55,480 nucleotides of DNA from positions 1 through 55,480 of the forward strand of contig NZ_JADGMY010000004.1 of assembly GCF_015234515.1 (NCBI RefSeq), written 5' to 3'. Positions 35,301-43,887 of this stretch are shown in pieces. Position 1 is the stretch's first letter; each line of letters begins with the position of its first letter. The notes below the pieces were generated by a model that worked only from the letters and a program-made list of their open reading frames with translations, was not told the origin of the DNA and did no database searches. A program made the position numbers and the translations under genes. This stretch comes from Cellulomonas sp. (GTDB taxonomy: Bacteria > Actinomycetota > Actinomycetes > Actinomycetales > Cellulomonadaceae).

Positions 35301-36324
35301 GCCAGTACCCGGCCAGGGCGCTCTGCAGAATCCCCGCACCCGGCGGCAGCGGGAGCACGGCGGGGTCGAAGCGGGTGACCCACAGCTGCACCAGGTCCCG
35401 GTCGGGTACGGCGCGCTGCTGCTGCACCCACCGCCGTCGGGAGCGGACCCATGCGGCGTGCCGCAGCACCCACCACCACCCGCGCAGCTTCTGGCGGCCC
35501 CACCCCTGGGCCGTCGCCACCACCAGCATGGCGAGCTCGAACGCCAGCAGCGGCAGGGCGAGCAGCGCGAGCGTGCGGGCGCCGTAGGTGGTGAGGACGA
35601 ACAGCAGGCGGTTGCGCTCGAGCAGGTACATCTTCGACGCGTGCCGACCGAAGGCGTAGTAGTGGACGACGACGGCGTCCGGCACGTACCGCACGCGCAT
35701 CCCGGCCTGCCACGTGCGCCAGCTCAGCTCGAGGTCTTCCTGGTACGCGAAGAACTCCTCCGGGAAGCCGCGCAGCAGGTGCCACACCTCGCGACGCAGC
35801 ACGAGCCCCGCGCCGCTGGCCGAGGCGACGTCGCCCGGCTCGGAGTGCGACGTCGCCGGCTCCCCCAGCCCACCGGCCCAGCTCAGCCCGAGGACGTGCA
35901 GCGGGTTGCCCGCCGAGTTCATGGTCTGCGGGTCGTCCGCGAGCCGCACGTCACCGGACGCGATGCCGACGGCGGGGTCCGCCGCGACGGCGACGAGGCG
36001 GGCCAGGGCGTCCGGGGCGACGATGGCGTCGCTGTTGACCAGAGCCACGTACGGGGACCGACCCTCGGCCAGCCCGCGGTTGACGCCGCCCGTGAACCCG
36101 AGGTTGCGCCCGGGGCGCAGCAGCGTCGCGCCGGTCCGCGCGCACAGCTCGTCGAGGTCGCCGCGGGTGGTCCCGTTGTCCACGAGCGTCAGGTGGGCCC
36201 GCACCCCAGCCGACGCCACGACGGCCGACATCGCCTCGTCGAGGTACGGCTCGTCGCCGTACGCGAGCATCACGACGTCGACGTCCCGGTCCACGCCGGG
36301 GCCAGGCTCGGTGGTCTCAGACAT
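35278..36324 (-). CDS. Family 2 glycosyltransferase, WbbL/rhamnosyltransferase-like
   Basis: A 348-residue GT-A transferase with DVVMLAYGDEPYLDEAMSAV at the N-terminus, LTLVDNGT, NLGFTGGVNRGL, ALVNSDA as the nucleotide-sugar motif and FFAYQEDLELSWRTWQAG. Residues about 245-290 are hydrophobic and amphipathic and may contact the membrane. This layout resembles rhamnosyltransferases of cell-wall loci. The start ATG 36322-36324 has GGAGG six bases upstream and overlaps the end of the flippase gene by 8 nt. It is the last gene of a four-gene overlapping operon. Donor sugar is inferred. Confidence 0.82.
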   Translation of the reverse strand: MSETTEPGPGVDRDVDVVMLAYGDEPYLDEAMSAVVASAGVRAHLTLVDNGTTRGDLDELCARTGATLLRPGRNLGFTGGVNRGLAEGRSPYVALVNSDAIVAPDALARLVAVAADPAVGIASGDVRLADDPQTMNSAGNPLHVLGLSWAGGLGEPATSHSEPGDVASASGAGLVLRREVWHLLRGFPEEFFAYQEDLELSWRTWQAGMRVRYVPDAVVVHYYAFGRHASKMYLLERNRLLFVLTTYGARTLALLALPLLAFELAMLVVATAQGWGRQKLRGWWWVLRHAAWVRSRRRWVQQQRAVPDRDLVQLWVTRFDPAVLPLPPGAGILQSALAGYWRAVRPLL

Positions 36325-37615
36325 GGTCGACCTCCGTGGCGGCGGCGACACGCAGCCGGGCGAGCAGTGGGACAGCCAGCGCCAGCAGCGCGACGGCCGA
36401 ACCGACGACGAGCGCGACGGCCGCGACGGTCGTGACGGGGCCTGGGACGACAGCGGTCAGCACGAGCGCGACCAGGCCGACGCCCCAGCCCGTCCCGACG
36501 GCGCGGTCCCCGGAGAGGGCCAGCAGCGCCTGGGCCGCGACCTGCGCGAGCATGAACAGGCCGCCGGACAGCGCGATGAGGGTCACGGCACCGCGACCGA
36601 CGCTCGCGACGCTGAAGGCGTCCCCGAACAGCAGTGGGACGAGCGCGTCGCCCCACGCCCAGACAGCCAGCGTCCCGGCTGCAGCCAGCCCTGCCGTCAC
36701 GGCCGTGACCAGGCCGAGCCGTCGTCGGAAGCCGGCGAGGTCACCGGCGCCGCGCAGCGCCGCCAGCCCCGGCAGGAGCACCGCCTGGACCGCGGCGAAC
36801 ATGAAGACCGGGACGCGCGCGACCGTGAGGGCCGCGGTGAACTGTGCCGTGAGCACCTGCTCGTGCGGCGCGGCACGCAGCTGCACGATGATGGGGCCGA
36901 CGTTGGCAAGGAGCTGCGACGCGAGCGAAGCCAGCACGAGTGCGACGACCGCGCGGCGCAGCCCGACGGCGTCCGTCGCCTCCCCGGGCGCAACGAGACC
37001 CGCGCGACGGGTCGTCACGAGCACCGACAGGAGCGGAGCCAGCACGAGCACGAGCGCGTAGGCGCCCACCTCGCGGACGCCGAGCACGGCGAGGAGCCCC
37101 GCCCCGCCGACGCGCAGCACGCCGTCGACGGCCAGCTGCGCACCGTACGCGGGATACCGGCTGTTCCCCGCGAGAAGACCTCGCGCTGCGTACGCGACCG
37201 CCATCCCCGCGAGCCCGCCGACCAGCAGCGGCACGAGGACGGCGTGACCGTGGAACAGCCGCGCCTCCAACGCGGGCCAGGCGACGAGGCACACCACCGC
37301 CACGCCCGCCAGGAGAGCGCCGCCCGTCGCGAGCACCGCCCGCACGGCCGGACCGTTCCCGCGTCGCCGCGCCCTGAGGGACGCCGTCGTGCGCCCGAGC
37401 TCCTGCTCGAGCGGGAGGAACAAGCCGATGCCGACCGCATTGAGCAGGGTCCACAGCACGGACAGCGGGGCGAACAACGCGACCCCGAGCGCCCGTCCCG
37501 ATACGGTCAGGTACGCGTACGACGCCAGGCCGTAGACGCCCAGCCCGACGGCGACGGAGAGGAATCCCCAACGGTCGCCGAGGCCACGGGACGAGGCTTC
37601 GGCGGGGGCCGTCAC
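36317..37615 (-). CDS. Polysaccharide flippase-like membrane protein (Wzx/MVF type)
   Basis: A 432-residue protein with about 12-14 hydrophobic helices and short Arg-rich cytoplasmic loops (RRRGN, RRRLG), characteristic of the MOP/Wzx superfamily that moves lipid-linked oligosaccharides across the membrane. Recognisable pieces are LFAPLSVLWTLLNAVGIGLF and GLLAGNSRYPAYGAQLAVDG. It starts with GTG 37613-37615 overlapping the DUF2304 stop by 4 nt. Coupled neighbours are a DPM-like GT2, DUF2304 and a GT2, so the four gene products probably build and export one glycan precursor. Confidence 0.8.
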   Translation of the reverse strand: MTAPAEASSRGLGDRWGFLSVAVGLGVYGLASYAYLTVSGRALGVALFAPLSVLWTLLNAVGIGLFLPLEQELGRTTASLRARRRGNGPAVRAVLATGGALLAGVAVVCLVAWPALEARLFHGHAVLVPLLVGGLAGMAVAYAARGLLAGNSRYPAYGAQLAVDGVLRVGGAGLLAVLGVREVGAYALVLVLAPLLSVLVTTRRAGLVAPGEATDAVGLRRAVVALVLASLASQLLANVGPIIVQLRAAPHEQVLTAQFTAALTVARVPVFMFAAVQAVLLPGLAALRGAGDLAGFRRRLGLVTAVTAGLAAAGTLAVWAWGDALVPLLFGDAFSVASVGRGAVTLIALSGGLFMLAQVAAQALLALSGDRAVGTGWGVGLVALVLTAVVPGPVTTVAAVALVVGSAVALLALAVPLLARLRVAAATEVDHV

Positions 37616-38016
37616 AGGTTCCGGCCGTCCGTGTCGGGGGCTGCGGGCGTCTCGGACGCGCTGCCGCCCTCCACGGCGCTCTCCAGCCGCTCGACGCGCA
37701 GGCGCAGCAGCGCTACCTCCTCGGCGAGCGTCTGGTTCTCGAGCTCGAGCTCGCTGACCTCGGCGCTGATCTGCACGCAGACGACGAGGAGCACGAGCAG
37801 CCCGAGGAAGAACACGAGGTTGACCGGCGTGGTGATCCCCACCAGGGCGGAGAGCCACTCCGTGACGGCAGGGAACACCGCTGCGACGAGCACGAGGAGC
37901 GCGACGACGATCCACAGGCTCGCGTACTTCTCGCGCAGCCGTCGGCGGCGCAGGAGCTCGAACATGAAGACCAGCGTGACGAGCGCCCCGAGAAGCGCGA
38001 AGAGGTGCCCGTTCAT
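37612..38016 (-). CDS. DUF2304 small membrane protein
   Basis: A 134-residue protein with three membrane helices (about residues 2-20, 34-52 and 64-84), an MFELLRRRRLREKYASLWI cytoplasmic loop that is the DUF2304 hallmark, and a C-terminal coiled-coil (about 84-116, heptads of Leu and Glu). DUF2304 proteins are usually encoded beside DPM-like glycosyltransferases and may anchor or regulate them. ATG 38014-38016 overlaps the GT2 stop by one base (TGATG). Confidence 0.87.
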   Translation of the reverse strand: MNGHLFALLGALVTLVFMFELLRRRRLREKYASLWIVVALLVLVAAVFPAVTEWLSALVGITTPVNLVFFLGLLVLLVVCVQISAEVSELELENQTLAEEVALLRLRVERLESAVEGGSASETPAAPDTDGRNL

Positions 38017-38756
38017 CAGACCGCCACCTCCTGCGGGACGACCGTCTCACGGCGGCGCATGAGGGACATCAGCAGCGCGAGGCACGCCCGTGCCAGGTAG
38101 ATCGACGCCTTCACCGGGCTCTGCGACGGTCGTCCCGCCGAGCGCTCGCGCATGGCGACGCCGATCTGCTCGATCTGCAACCCGCAGCGGGCCGCGATCA
38201 CGAGGGACTCGACGGTGTCGCCCAGGTACTCCGCGGGGTAGTGGCGGGCGAACAGCGCCACGGCCCGCGGGCCGGCGGCGCGGAATCCGGAGGTCGTGTC
38301 GGTGAGGCGCGTCGAGGCCACCCTGCTGAGCACGGCCGCGAGGACGCGCATCGCCCACCGCCGCGGACCGCGGGCCACGTACTGCCCCGTCCCGGCGAAG
38401 CGGGCACCGATCACGACGTCGGCGTGCGCGAGCCGCTCGACGATGCGCGGGACGTCACGCGGGTCGTGCTGACCGTCGGCGTCGACCTGGACCACGGCGT
38501 CGTAGCCGGACTCGAGCGCGTACCGGAAGCCCGCCCGCATCGCACCGCCGACGCCGAGGTTGAAGGGCAGCTCAAGCACGTCCACCCCGTGCGCCCGTGC
38601 GACTGCGGCGGTGCCGTCGAGCGACCCGTCGTCGACCACGAGCACCCCGACCCCGGGCAGGTGCTCGCGGATCTCCGCCAGCACTCCGGGGAGCGACTCA
38701 CTCTCGTTCCAGGCCGGCAGGACCACCAGCACACGACTCACAGGGGGGACGGACAC
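38016..38756 (-). CDS. DPM-like family 2 glycosyltransferase (polyprenyl-phosphate sugar synthase type)
   Basis: A 246-residue GT2 close to DPM1/GtrB-type enzymes that transfer a sugar from a nucleotide donor to polyprenyl phosphate. Motifs are VLVVLPAWNESESLPGVL, LVVDDGSLDGT, LPFNLGVGGAMRAGFRYAL, the metal/donor site VVQVDADGQHDP and DTTSGFRAAG. I chose GTG 38754-38756 because a TAGTCT -10 ends 7 nt upstream and conserved sequence begins a few codons later; an earlier in-frame start at 38807 would lie upstream of that -10. It heads the operon with DUF2304, flippase and GT2. Confidence 0.85.
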   Translation of the reverse strand: MSVPPVSRVLVVLPAWNESESLPGVLAEIREHLPGVGVLVVDDGSLDGTAAVARAHGVDVLELPFNLGVGGAMRAGFRYALESGYDAVVQVDADGQHDPRDVPRIVERLAHADVVIGARFAGTGQYVARGPRRWAMRVLAAVLSRVASTRLTDTTSGFRAAGPRAVALFARHYPAEYLGDTVESLVIAARCGLQIEQIGVAMRERSAGRPSQSPVKASIYLARACLALLMSLMRRRETVVPQEVAV

Positions 38757-38763
38757 GGCGGAA

Positions 38764-38769
38764 AGACTA
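38764..38769 (-). promoter_or_regulatory. -10 element TAGTCT for a leaderless start at 38756
   Basis: On the minus strand TAGTCT ends 7 nt before the GTG of the DPM-like gene. No ribosome site lies between. Confidence 0.5.
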
Positions 38770-38838
38770 CCGTCCGGGAGGGCGCCGCCGGACGGACGCG
38801 GCGCCACCGTGACAGCCCCGGCGCGACGGCGGCACGCC

Positions 38839-38844
38839 TACACT
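38839..38844 (+). promoter_or_regulatory. Candidate -10 element for the DUF2142 gene
   Basis: TACACT lies 50 nt before ATG 38894, giving a leader of about 42 nt with GGAGG nine bases before the start. Confidence 0.45.
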
Positions 38845-38893
38845 GTCCGCGTCGCCGGCCCGGCGGCGGAACCGTAACCGGAGGCCAGCGCCG

Positions 38894-40534
38894 ATGTCCC
38901 GCACGCCCGTTGCCCACGACGACGACGCGGGCACGCGGAGCGGTCATCACCGACGCACCGCCGCCCGCTGGACGGCCGTCGGAGCCCTCGTCGTCGCGCT
39001 CGGGATGTGCTGGTCACTGGGCACACCGCTGATGTCCTCCCCGGACGAGCCCAGTCACGTGGTGCGCGCCGCGGGCGTCGTCCGCGGTCAGGTGACGCTT
39101 CCTGACGCGGAGCCCGACCCCGGTGCCGGCGCCGAGCCTGGCGTCGCCGGCGTCGTCCTGCTCCCGGCGGACTACGCGGCGTCCGTGCTCCTGCCCAACT
39201 GCTTCGCCTTCCAGCCCGACGTCCCCGCTGCCTGCCAGCAGGACCTGCCGGAGTCCGGTGACGCGATCGAGACGCGCACGTACGCCGCGCAGTACCCGCC
39301 CCTGTACTACGCGCTCGTGGGGTGGCCGTCGCTGTTCCTCCCCGCCGAGGCCGGGATCATGGCCATGCGCCTGGTCAGCGCCCTGGTCAGTGGCCTGCTG
39401 CTGACCTGGGGGCTGTTCCGCCTGACCCGCGTGACGGGCAACCGCGCGGGTCCGTGGGGCGCCGCCATCGCCCTGACCCCGATGTGCTTCTTCCTCGGGG
39501 CGACCGTGAACCCGGCCGGTCTGGAGATCGCCGCCGCGTTCGCCTTCTGGTGCGCCTGCCTCGGGATCGTGCTGAGCCGCGGCCCCGTGACGACGGGAGC
39601 CCTGACACAGGCGGTCGTCACCGGGGCCCTGCTGGTGAACTCGCGGTCGTCCGCGCCGCTGTGGGCCCTGGCGGTCGTCGTCGTGGCGCTCGTCGCCGCG
39701 CCGCGCGGCCGGTGGCGGGAGGTCGTGCGCCACCCCCGGTTCCGGTGGTTCGTCGCGGCGACCCTCGCCGCGTGCGCAGCGGCCGTGGCGTGGCTGGTGA
39801 CGCACCCGTCCGTCGTCACGACGCGGGACCAGTACCCCGGTTTCGCCGATCCCCGCACGACCGTCCTGTCGGTCGTCGGCAAGACGTCCGAGTACCTGCT
39901 CAACATGATCGGTGACTACGGGTGGCTGGACGCGCCCTCACCGCCGGCCACGTTCATCGCGTGGTACGCGATGCTCGGGGCGGTCCTGCTGGTGGCGTTC
40001 AGCGCGGCGCGCGCGCCCCGGCTGCGACGCGCCCTGCTGCTCCTGGTCGTCGGCACGGCGGCCGCCCCGCTCGTGCTGCAGGTGCCGACGGCCGCCGACA
40101 CCGGGCTGATCTGGCAGGGACGATACGCGCTGCCCCTCGCCGTGGGCGTCCCGCTGCTGGCCGCCCTGGTCGCGGACGGCACCGGCACCCCGGAGCGCGA
40201 CCTCCTCCGCCGTCTGGCGCGCGGCACGCTGCCCGTGGTCCTCGTCGGCCACGTCGCCGCGTTCTACTGGGCGTCACGCCGGTACGCCGAGGGGCTCGCC
40301 GGAGAGGTCCTCACGCTCGAGCCGCGGTGGTCGTCCCCGATCGGCTTCCTCACGGGAACACTCGCGTACGCGGTCCTCGCGGCGGTGCTGGCCTGGCTCG
40401 CGTGGCGCTGGTTCCGTCCGGGCGACACCCCGGCCCTGTCCGCCGTGCAGCCCGCGACGGGTCCCGACCGGACGGCTCCCGGTGCACCGGGCGAGGCGGA
40501 GCCGGCCTCGGCGTCCGGGCCGCTCAGGGCCTGA
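38894..40534 (+). CDS. DUF2142 family multi-spanning membrane protein
   Basis: A 546-residue protein with about 11-12 hydrophobic helices. The first extracytoplasmic loop carries the DUF2142 signature GTPLMSSPDEPSHVVRAAGV, where Asp-Glu-Pro-x-His is the likely active-site motif of GT-C-like enzymes, and then TYAAQYPPLYYALVGWPSL. A cysteine pair (PNCFAFQPDVPAACQQD) may form an extracytoplasmic disulfide. DUF2142 proteins occur in capsule and teichoic-type loci and probably use polyprenyl-phosphate sugars. ATG 38894 has GGAGG upstream. Its end overlaps the convergent GT4 gene by 11 bp. Confidence 0.83.
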   Translation: MSRTPVAHDDDAGTRSGHHRRTAARWTAVGALVVALGMCWSLGTPLMSSPDEPSHVVRAAGVVRGQVTLPDAEPDPGAGAEPGVAGVVLLPADYAASVLLPNCFAFQPDVPAACQQDLPESGDAIETRTYAAQYPPLYYALVGWPSLFLPAEAGIMAMRLVSALVSGLLLTWGLFRLTRVTGNRAGPWGAAIALTPMCFFLGATVNPAGLEIAAAFAFWCACLGIVLSRGPVTTGALTQAVVTGALLVNSRSSAPLWALAVVVVALVAAPRGRWREVVRHPRFRWFVAATLAACAAAVAWLVTHPSVVTTRDQYPGFADPRTTVLSVVGKTSEYLLNMIGDYGWLDAPSPPATFIAWYAMLGAVLLVAFSAARAPRLRRALLLLVVGTAAAPLVLQVPTAADTGLIWQGRYALPLAVGVPLLAALVADGTGTPERDLLRRLARGTLPVVLVGHVAAFYWASRRYAEGLAGEVLTLEPRWSSPIGFLTGTLAYAVLAAVLAWLAWRWFRPGDTPALSAVQPATGPDRTAPGAPGEAEPASASGPLRA

Positions 40535-41669
40535 CGGCGCGACGCCGCAACGCGGCGTCGTAGGCCTCGACGTGCGCCGCGGCAGCGGCCTGCCACGTGA
40601 AGCGTGCCGCCCGGTGGACGGCGTCGGCGGCCAGGGCACAACGACGAGCCGTGTCGTCGAGCAGCGCGCGCAGCCCGGTGGCGATCGAGTTCTCGTCCGT
40701 CCCGCAGTAGGCCACCGCGTCACCACCGACCTCGGGCAGCGAGAGCTCGCGCGTCGTGAGGACCGCCGCGCCGCACGCCATGGCTTCGAGGACCGGAAGC
40801 CCGAAGCCCTCACCCAGGCTCGGGTACGCCAGCACCTGCGCGCCGGACAGGAAGCCCGGGAGGTCCTCCAGCGGCAGGTAGCCCGGGAGCCTGACCCGCA
40901 GGTGGGGGTGCTCGGCGAGGACCGCCGCGACCGTGGGCTCGACCTGGTCGTCCCATCCCCGTCCGCCCGCGAGGACCAGCGCCGGCGGTTCCGCGAGGTC
41001 GGTGACCGCCCGCCCCCACGCCCGCACGAGCGCCGGGACGTTCTTGCGCGGCTCGAGCGTCCCGAGGAACCCGACGTAGGGTCGCCCGCCCAGGTCGAGC
41101 GAGGCAGCGACACGAGCGCGGTCGCCCTCGTCGACCGGGTGGAACAGCGACGTGTCGACACCGTGGTACGCGACGTGGAACATCTCGGGAGCACCCCCGG
41201 CGTGGCGTACGACCTCGCTGGCGGTCGCGCGCGACGGCACGACGAGCGCCGCGGCGTGCGTGATGGCGTGACGTGTCGCTCGCCGGAAGAAGCCGCCCTT
41301 GAGGCGCGAGTGCAGCTCGGGGTGCGAGAAGAACGTCGCGTCGTGGAGCGTCACGACGACCGGCACCCCGGGGACACGCGGCATCGTGTAGTGCGGGCTG
41401 TGCAGCAGGTCCACCGCGAGGCCCCGGGCCAAGCGGGGCAGGCCGACCTGCTCCCAGGCGAGTCGAGCAGGCCGCCGCACGATCCGTGGCGGCGCGGCGA
41501 CGACCTCGGCAGACGGCACGAGCTCGGACGTGCGAGCGGCGTCACGGGCCTGGCACACGACGGCGAGCTCCACGCCCTGCGCCACCAGGGCCGGCAGCAG
41601 CGCGTCGACGTACCGCCCGACGCCGCCACGGTCTTCGGGAACTGCTGTCGCGTCGAGGAGGATCCGCAC
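40524..41669 (-). CDS. Family 4 glycosyltransferase
   Basis: A 381-residue GT-B transferase. The N-terminal domain begins MRILLDATAVPEDRGGVGRY; the C-terminal domain has VGFLGTLEPRKNVPALVRAW and the donor motif PSLGEGFGLPVLEAMACG, with the E-x7-E pattern of family GT4. Enzymes of this kind are mannosyl- or rhamnosyltransferases in wall and capsule loci; the donor is unknown. GTG 41667-41669 follows a TAGGGT -10 by 6 nt, so it is probably leaderless and has its own promoter, separate from the LPG-type gene 86 bp upstream. Confidence 0.85.
   Translation of the reverse strand: MRILLDATAVPEDRGGVGRYVDALLPALVAQGVELAVVCQARDAARTSELVPSAEVVAAPPRIVRRPARLAWEQVGLPRLARGLAVDLLHSPHYTMPRVPGVPVVVTLHDATFFSHPELHSRLKGGFFRRATRHAITHAAALVVPSRATASEVVRHAGGAPEMFHVAYHGVDTSLFHPVDEGDRARVAASLDLGGRPYVGFLGTLEPRKNVPALVRAWGRAVTDLAEPPALVLAGGRGWDDQVEPTVAAVLAEHPHLRVRLPGYLPLEDLPGFLSGAQVLAYPSLGEGFGLPVLEAMACGAAVLTTRELSLPEVGGDAVAYCGTDENSIATGLRALLDDTARRCALAADAVHRAARFTWQAAAAAHVEAYDAALRRRAVRP
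40540..40560. terminator. 9-bp perfect hairpin at the DUF2142/GT4 convergence
   Basis: CGACGCCGC (40540-40548) and GCGGCGTCG (40552-40560) flank an AAC loop, 5 nt past the DUF2142 stop and inside the 3' end of the GT4 gene. Confidence 0.5.
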
Positions 41670-41675
41670 CCGGAC

Positions 41676-41681
41676 ACCCTA
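41676..41681 (-). promoter_or_regulatory. -10 element TAGGGT for a leaderless start at 41669
   Basis: On the minus strand TAGGGT ends 6 nt before the GT4 GTG, with no Shine-Dalgarno. Confidence 0.5.
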
Positions 41682-41755
41682 GGGCGTCCGCCGTGGCGCA
41701 GCCGCCGGCGGAGCGACGCGCACGTCCCGACGCCGCGCGGCGGTGCCGCGCAGGG

Positions 41756-42724
41756 TCAGAGGGCCTCGCCGTGAGACGGCACGCCCGTGCCCGCGGCGGC
41801 GCGGCGCCTCGACGCCGCGCGGCGGGCGAGCAGCGCACCGAGGCCGGCGAGCGCGAGGTCCCCGACGGTCTGCAGGACGCGGGACGACAGGACCACGAGC
41901 AGGACCTGCCCGGACGCGAGCGACCCGCCCAGCATCGCCGCGAGCACCACCTCCCGGGCGCCGAGACCGGCGGGGGTCACCACGACGAGGAAGCCCACGA
42001 CCCACGCGAGGGCGTACGCCCCGACGCACAGCAGGAAGGACCCGACGGTGAGCGGGAGTCCGAGGGCGGTCGCGATGACGCCGACCTGGCACCCGATCGC
42101 CAGCCAGCCCACGATCGCCCACGCGACGGCGCGGAGCGTCCCGCTCGTGGTGAGCGGCTCCTCGGGCACCGGCTGGCGCAGCACGCGCATGCCCAGCGCC
42201 AGGCACCTGTTCAGGACGGGCGGGACGAGCAAGAGGACCATGACCGGTGCGGCCCACCACAGCCAGCGCAGGTCCAGACCCCTGGCACCGACCGTCGCGA
42301 CCGTGAGCACGCCCAGCGCCAGACCGGTGACCACGGAGACGAGCACGGACACACCCATGGCGGTGACCGACCGGCGGCGCGGGATCCGGTGCACCGCTCC
42401 CATCTCCCCCGCCGCGACGACGTTCCAGACCCCGCCGGGCACGTACTTGCCGAGCTGGCTGACGCCGAAGATCACCAGCGCGTCCGTGCGCGGCAGCGGT
42501 GAGCCCAGGTCGGCGAGGACCGTGCGCCAGGAGGCCCCCGTGCACACGAGGAAGACGGCCCCCAGCGCCGCGGCCAGGAGCACGGCCCCGGCCGAGAGGC
42601 TGTCGAGCGCCTCGAGCAGCGTCTCGCGCTCGACGACGACGGCGACCACCGCGGCCCCGACCGCGACCACGACGAACCCCGTCCGGACGGCGGGGTTGCG
42701 CAGCAGCGCGAGCAGCCGACCCAT
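41756..42724 (-). CDS. Flippase-like membrane protein, LPG_synthase_TM (UPF0104) family
   Basis: A 322-residue protein with about eight to nine membrane helices. Family marks are SQLGKYVPGGVWNVVAAGEM and VVVTPAGLGAREVVLAAMLG, the two conserved Gly-rich stretches of the UPF0104/AglD-C-terminal-like family. Members include the membrane domain of lysyl-phosphatidylglycerol synthase and proteins in polysaccharide loci thought to flip lipid-linked sugars. No lysyl-transferase domain is present. Its ATG overlaps the upstream GT stop by one base (TGATG). A second family member lies at 47453. Confidence 0.83.
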   Translation of the reverse strand: MGRLLALLRNPAVRTGFVVVAVGAAVVAVVVERETLLEALDSLSAGAVLLAAALGAVFLVCTGASWRTVLADLGSPLPRTDALVIFGVSQLGKYVPGGVWNVVAAGEMGAVHRIPRRRSVTAMGVSVLVSVVTGLALGVLTVATVGARGLDLRWLWWAAPVMVLLLVPPVLNRCLALGMRVLRQPVPEEPLTTSGTLRAVAWAIVGWLAIGCQVGVIATALGLPLTVGSFLLCVGAYALAWVVGFLVVVTPAGLGAREVVLAAMLGGSLASGQVLLVVLSSRVLQTVGDLALAGLGALLARRAASRRRAAAGTGVPSHGEAL

Positions 42725-43887
42725 CAGCGTGCCCGCAGCCGCTCGTCGAGCGGCGCGACGACCGACTCGGGACGGAAGTGGGCGTCCGCCCAGGCCCGGG
42801 ACGCGGACCTGCGACGGGCGAGCTCCGCCGGATCGCTCGCGAGCTGCCGCAGCGCCTCTGCGAGGGCCGCCGCGTCACCGGGCGGGACGAGGACCGCCGC
42901 AGAGCCGAAAGCCCGGCGCTGGGGTGCGGTGTCACCGGTCACGACGACGCACCCCGCGGCCGCACCCTGGAAAGCCTTGTTGGGCACCACGAGCCGGGCC
43001 TTCTCGCCGTCCCCGAAGATGCCGAGGCACACGTCGTGCTCCGCGACGAGGGCGGGGAGGTCGTCCGGTTGGACCCAGGGCAGCCGGCGGATCCTTGGCA
43101 CGTCGGCGAGCAGCCTGTCGACCAGCTCGCCGTCCTGCCCCTGGCCGACGATCGTCGCGTCCACGGCACCGTCGAGCGCCCGCAGCGCCTCGGCCACCAC
43201 GCCGGCGCCCTGCAGCGGGGTCATGACGCCGTAGAAGACGACGCGCAGCCGGCCACCGCCGTCCGGCTCCGCAGCCTCGTTGCGACGCGCGCCGAACCAC
43301 CGGTCGTCCGCCCCGACCGCGACCACCACGGTACGTCGGCGAGCGTCCGGGTCGAGCGCCTGTGCGTGCTCCTCGGTGTCGACCACCACGACGTCGGCCC
43401 GTGCGAGCGCGAAGCGGTCGAGCGCACGCAGGAGCCGCTGCTTGACCCGCCCCTGCTCGCCGCGGTCGCGAGCCGTGCCCGCACCGGAGATGAGGTAGTC
43501 CAGGACCACCGGACACCTCGGGGACAGTGCGCGCACCAGCGCGACGTCGAAGTGCCCCATGTGGCCCACCACGACGGCGTCCGGCGCCGGGCCCCGACGC
43601 GCGGAGACCAGACGCGGCCCCAGGCGGGACCAAGCGCGCACCAACGCCCACCCGAAGGCGGGCAGCCGAGAGGGGCGCCGCAGGACCTCGACGCGTCGCC
43701 GGGTGTCGAACCGCAGCGGCTCGACCACCTCCTGGACGGTCCAGCCGCGCCGCGCCAGCCCTTCGAGGAGCACGCGGATCCTCGGGTGCGCACCGCTGTC
43801 GTACGTGCCCGCCGCACGGAGCACCGGGCCGGCGCCTTCGTGGTCCGGGCCGCTCCGCGGCCGACGGACACCCTCGGTGCGGGTCAC
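42724..43887 (-). CDS. GT-B fold glycosyltransferase (family 1/4-like)
   Basis: A 387-residue transferase. The N-terminal domain has LRAAGTYDSGAHPRIRVLLE and VVVGHMGHFDVALVRALS; the C-terminal domain has VVFYGVMTPLQGAGVVAEAL, a donor-site region VPNKAFQGAAAGCVVVTGD and LVPPGDAAALAEALRQLASD, a pattern of GT4-type enzymes. The usual E-x7-E is replaced by a PNKAFQGAAAG form. It starts with GTG 43885-43887 overlapping the upstream GT2 stop by 4 nt and is coupled to the flippase-like gene downstream. Donor unknown. Confidence 0.8.
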   Translation of the reverse strand: MTRTEGVRRPRSGPDHEGAGPVLRAAGTYDSGAHPRIRVLLEGLARRGWTVQEVVEPLRFDTRRRVEVLRRPSRLPAFGWALVRAWSRLGPRLVSARRGPAPDAVVVGHMGHFDVALVRALSPRCPVVLDYLISGAGTARDRGEQGRVKQRLLRALDRFALARADVVVVDTEEHAQALDPDARRRTVVVAVGADDRWFGARRNEAAEPDGGGRLRVVFYGVMTPLQGAGVVAEALRALDGAVDATIVGQGQDGELVDRLLADVPRIRRLPWVQPDDLPALVAEHDVCLGIFGDGEKARLVVPNKAFQGAAAGCVVVTGDTAPQRRAFGSAAVLVPPGDAAALAEALRQLASDPAELARRRSASRAWADAHFRPESVVAPLDERLRAR

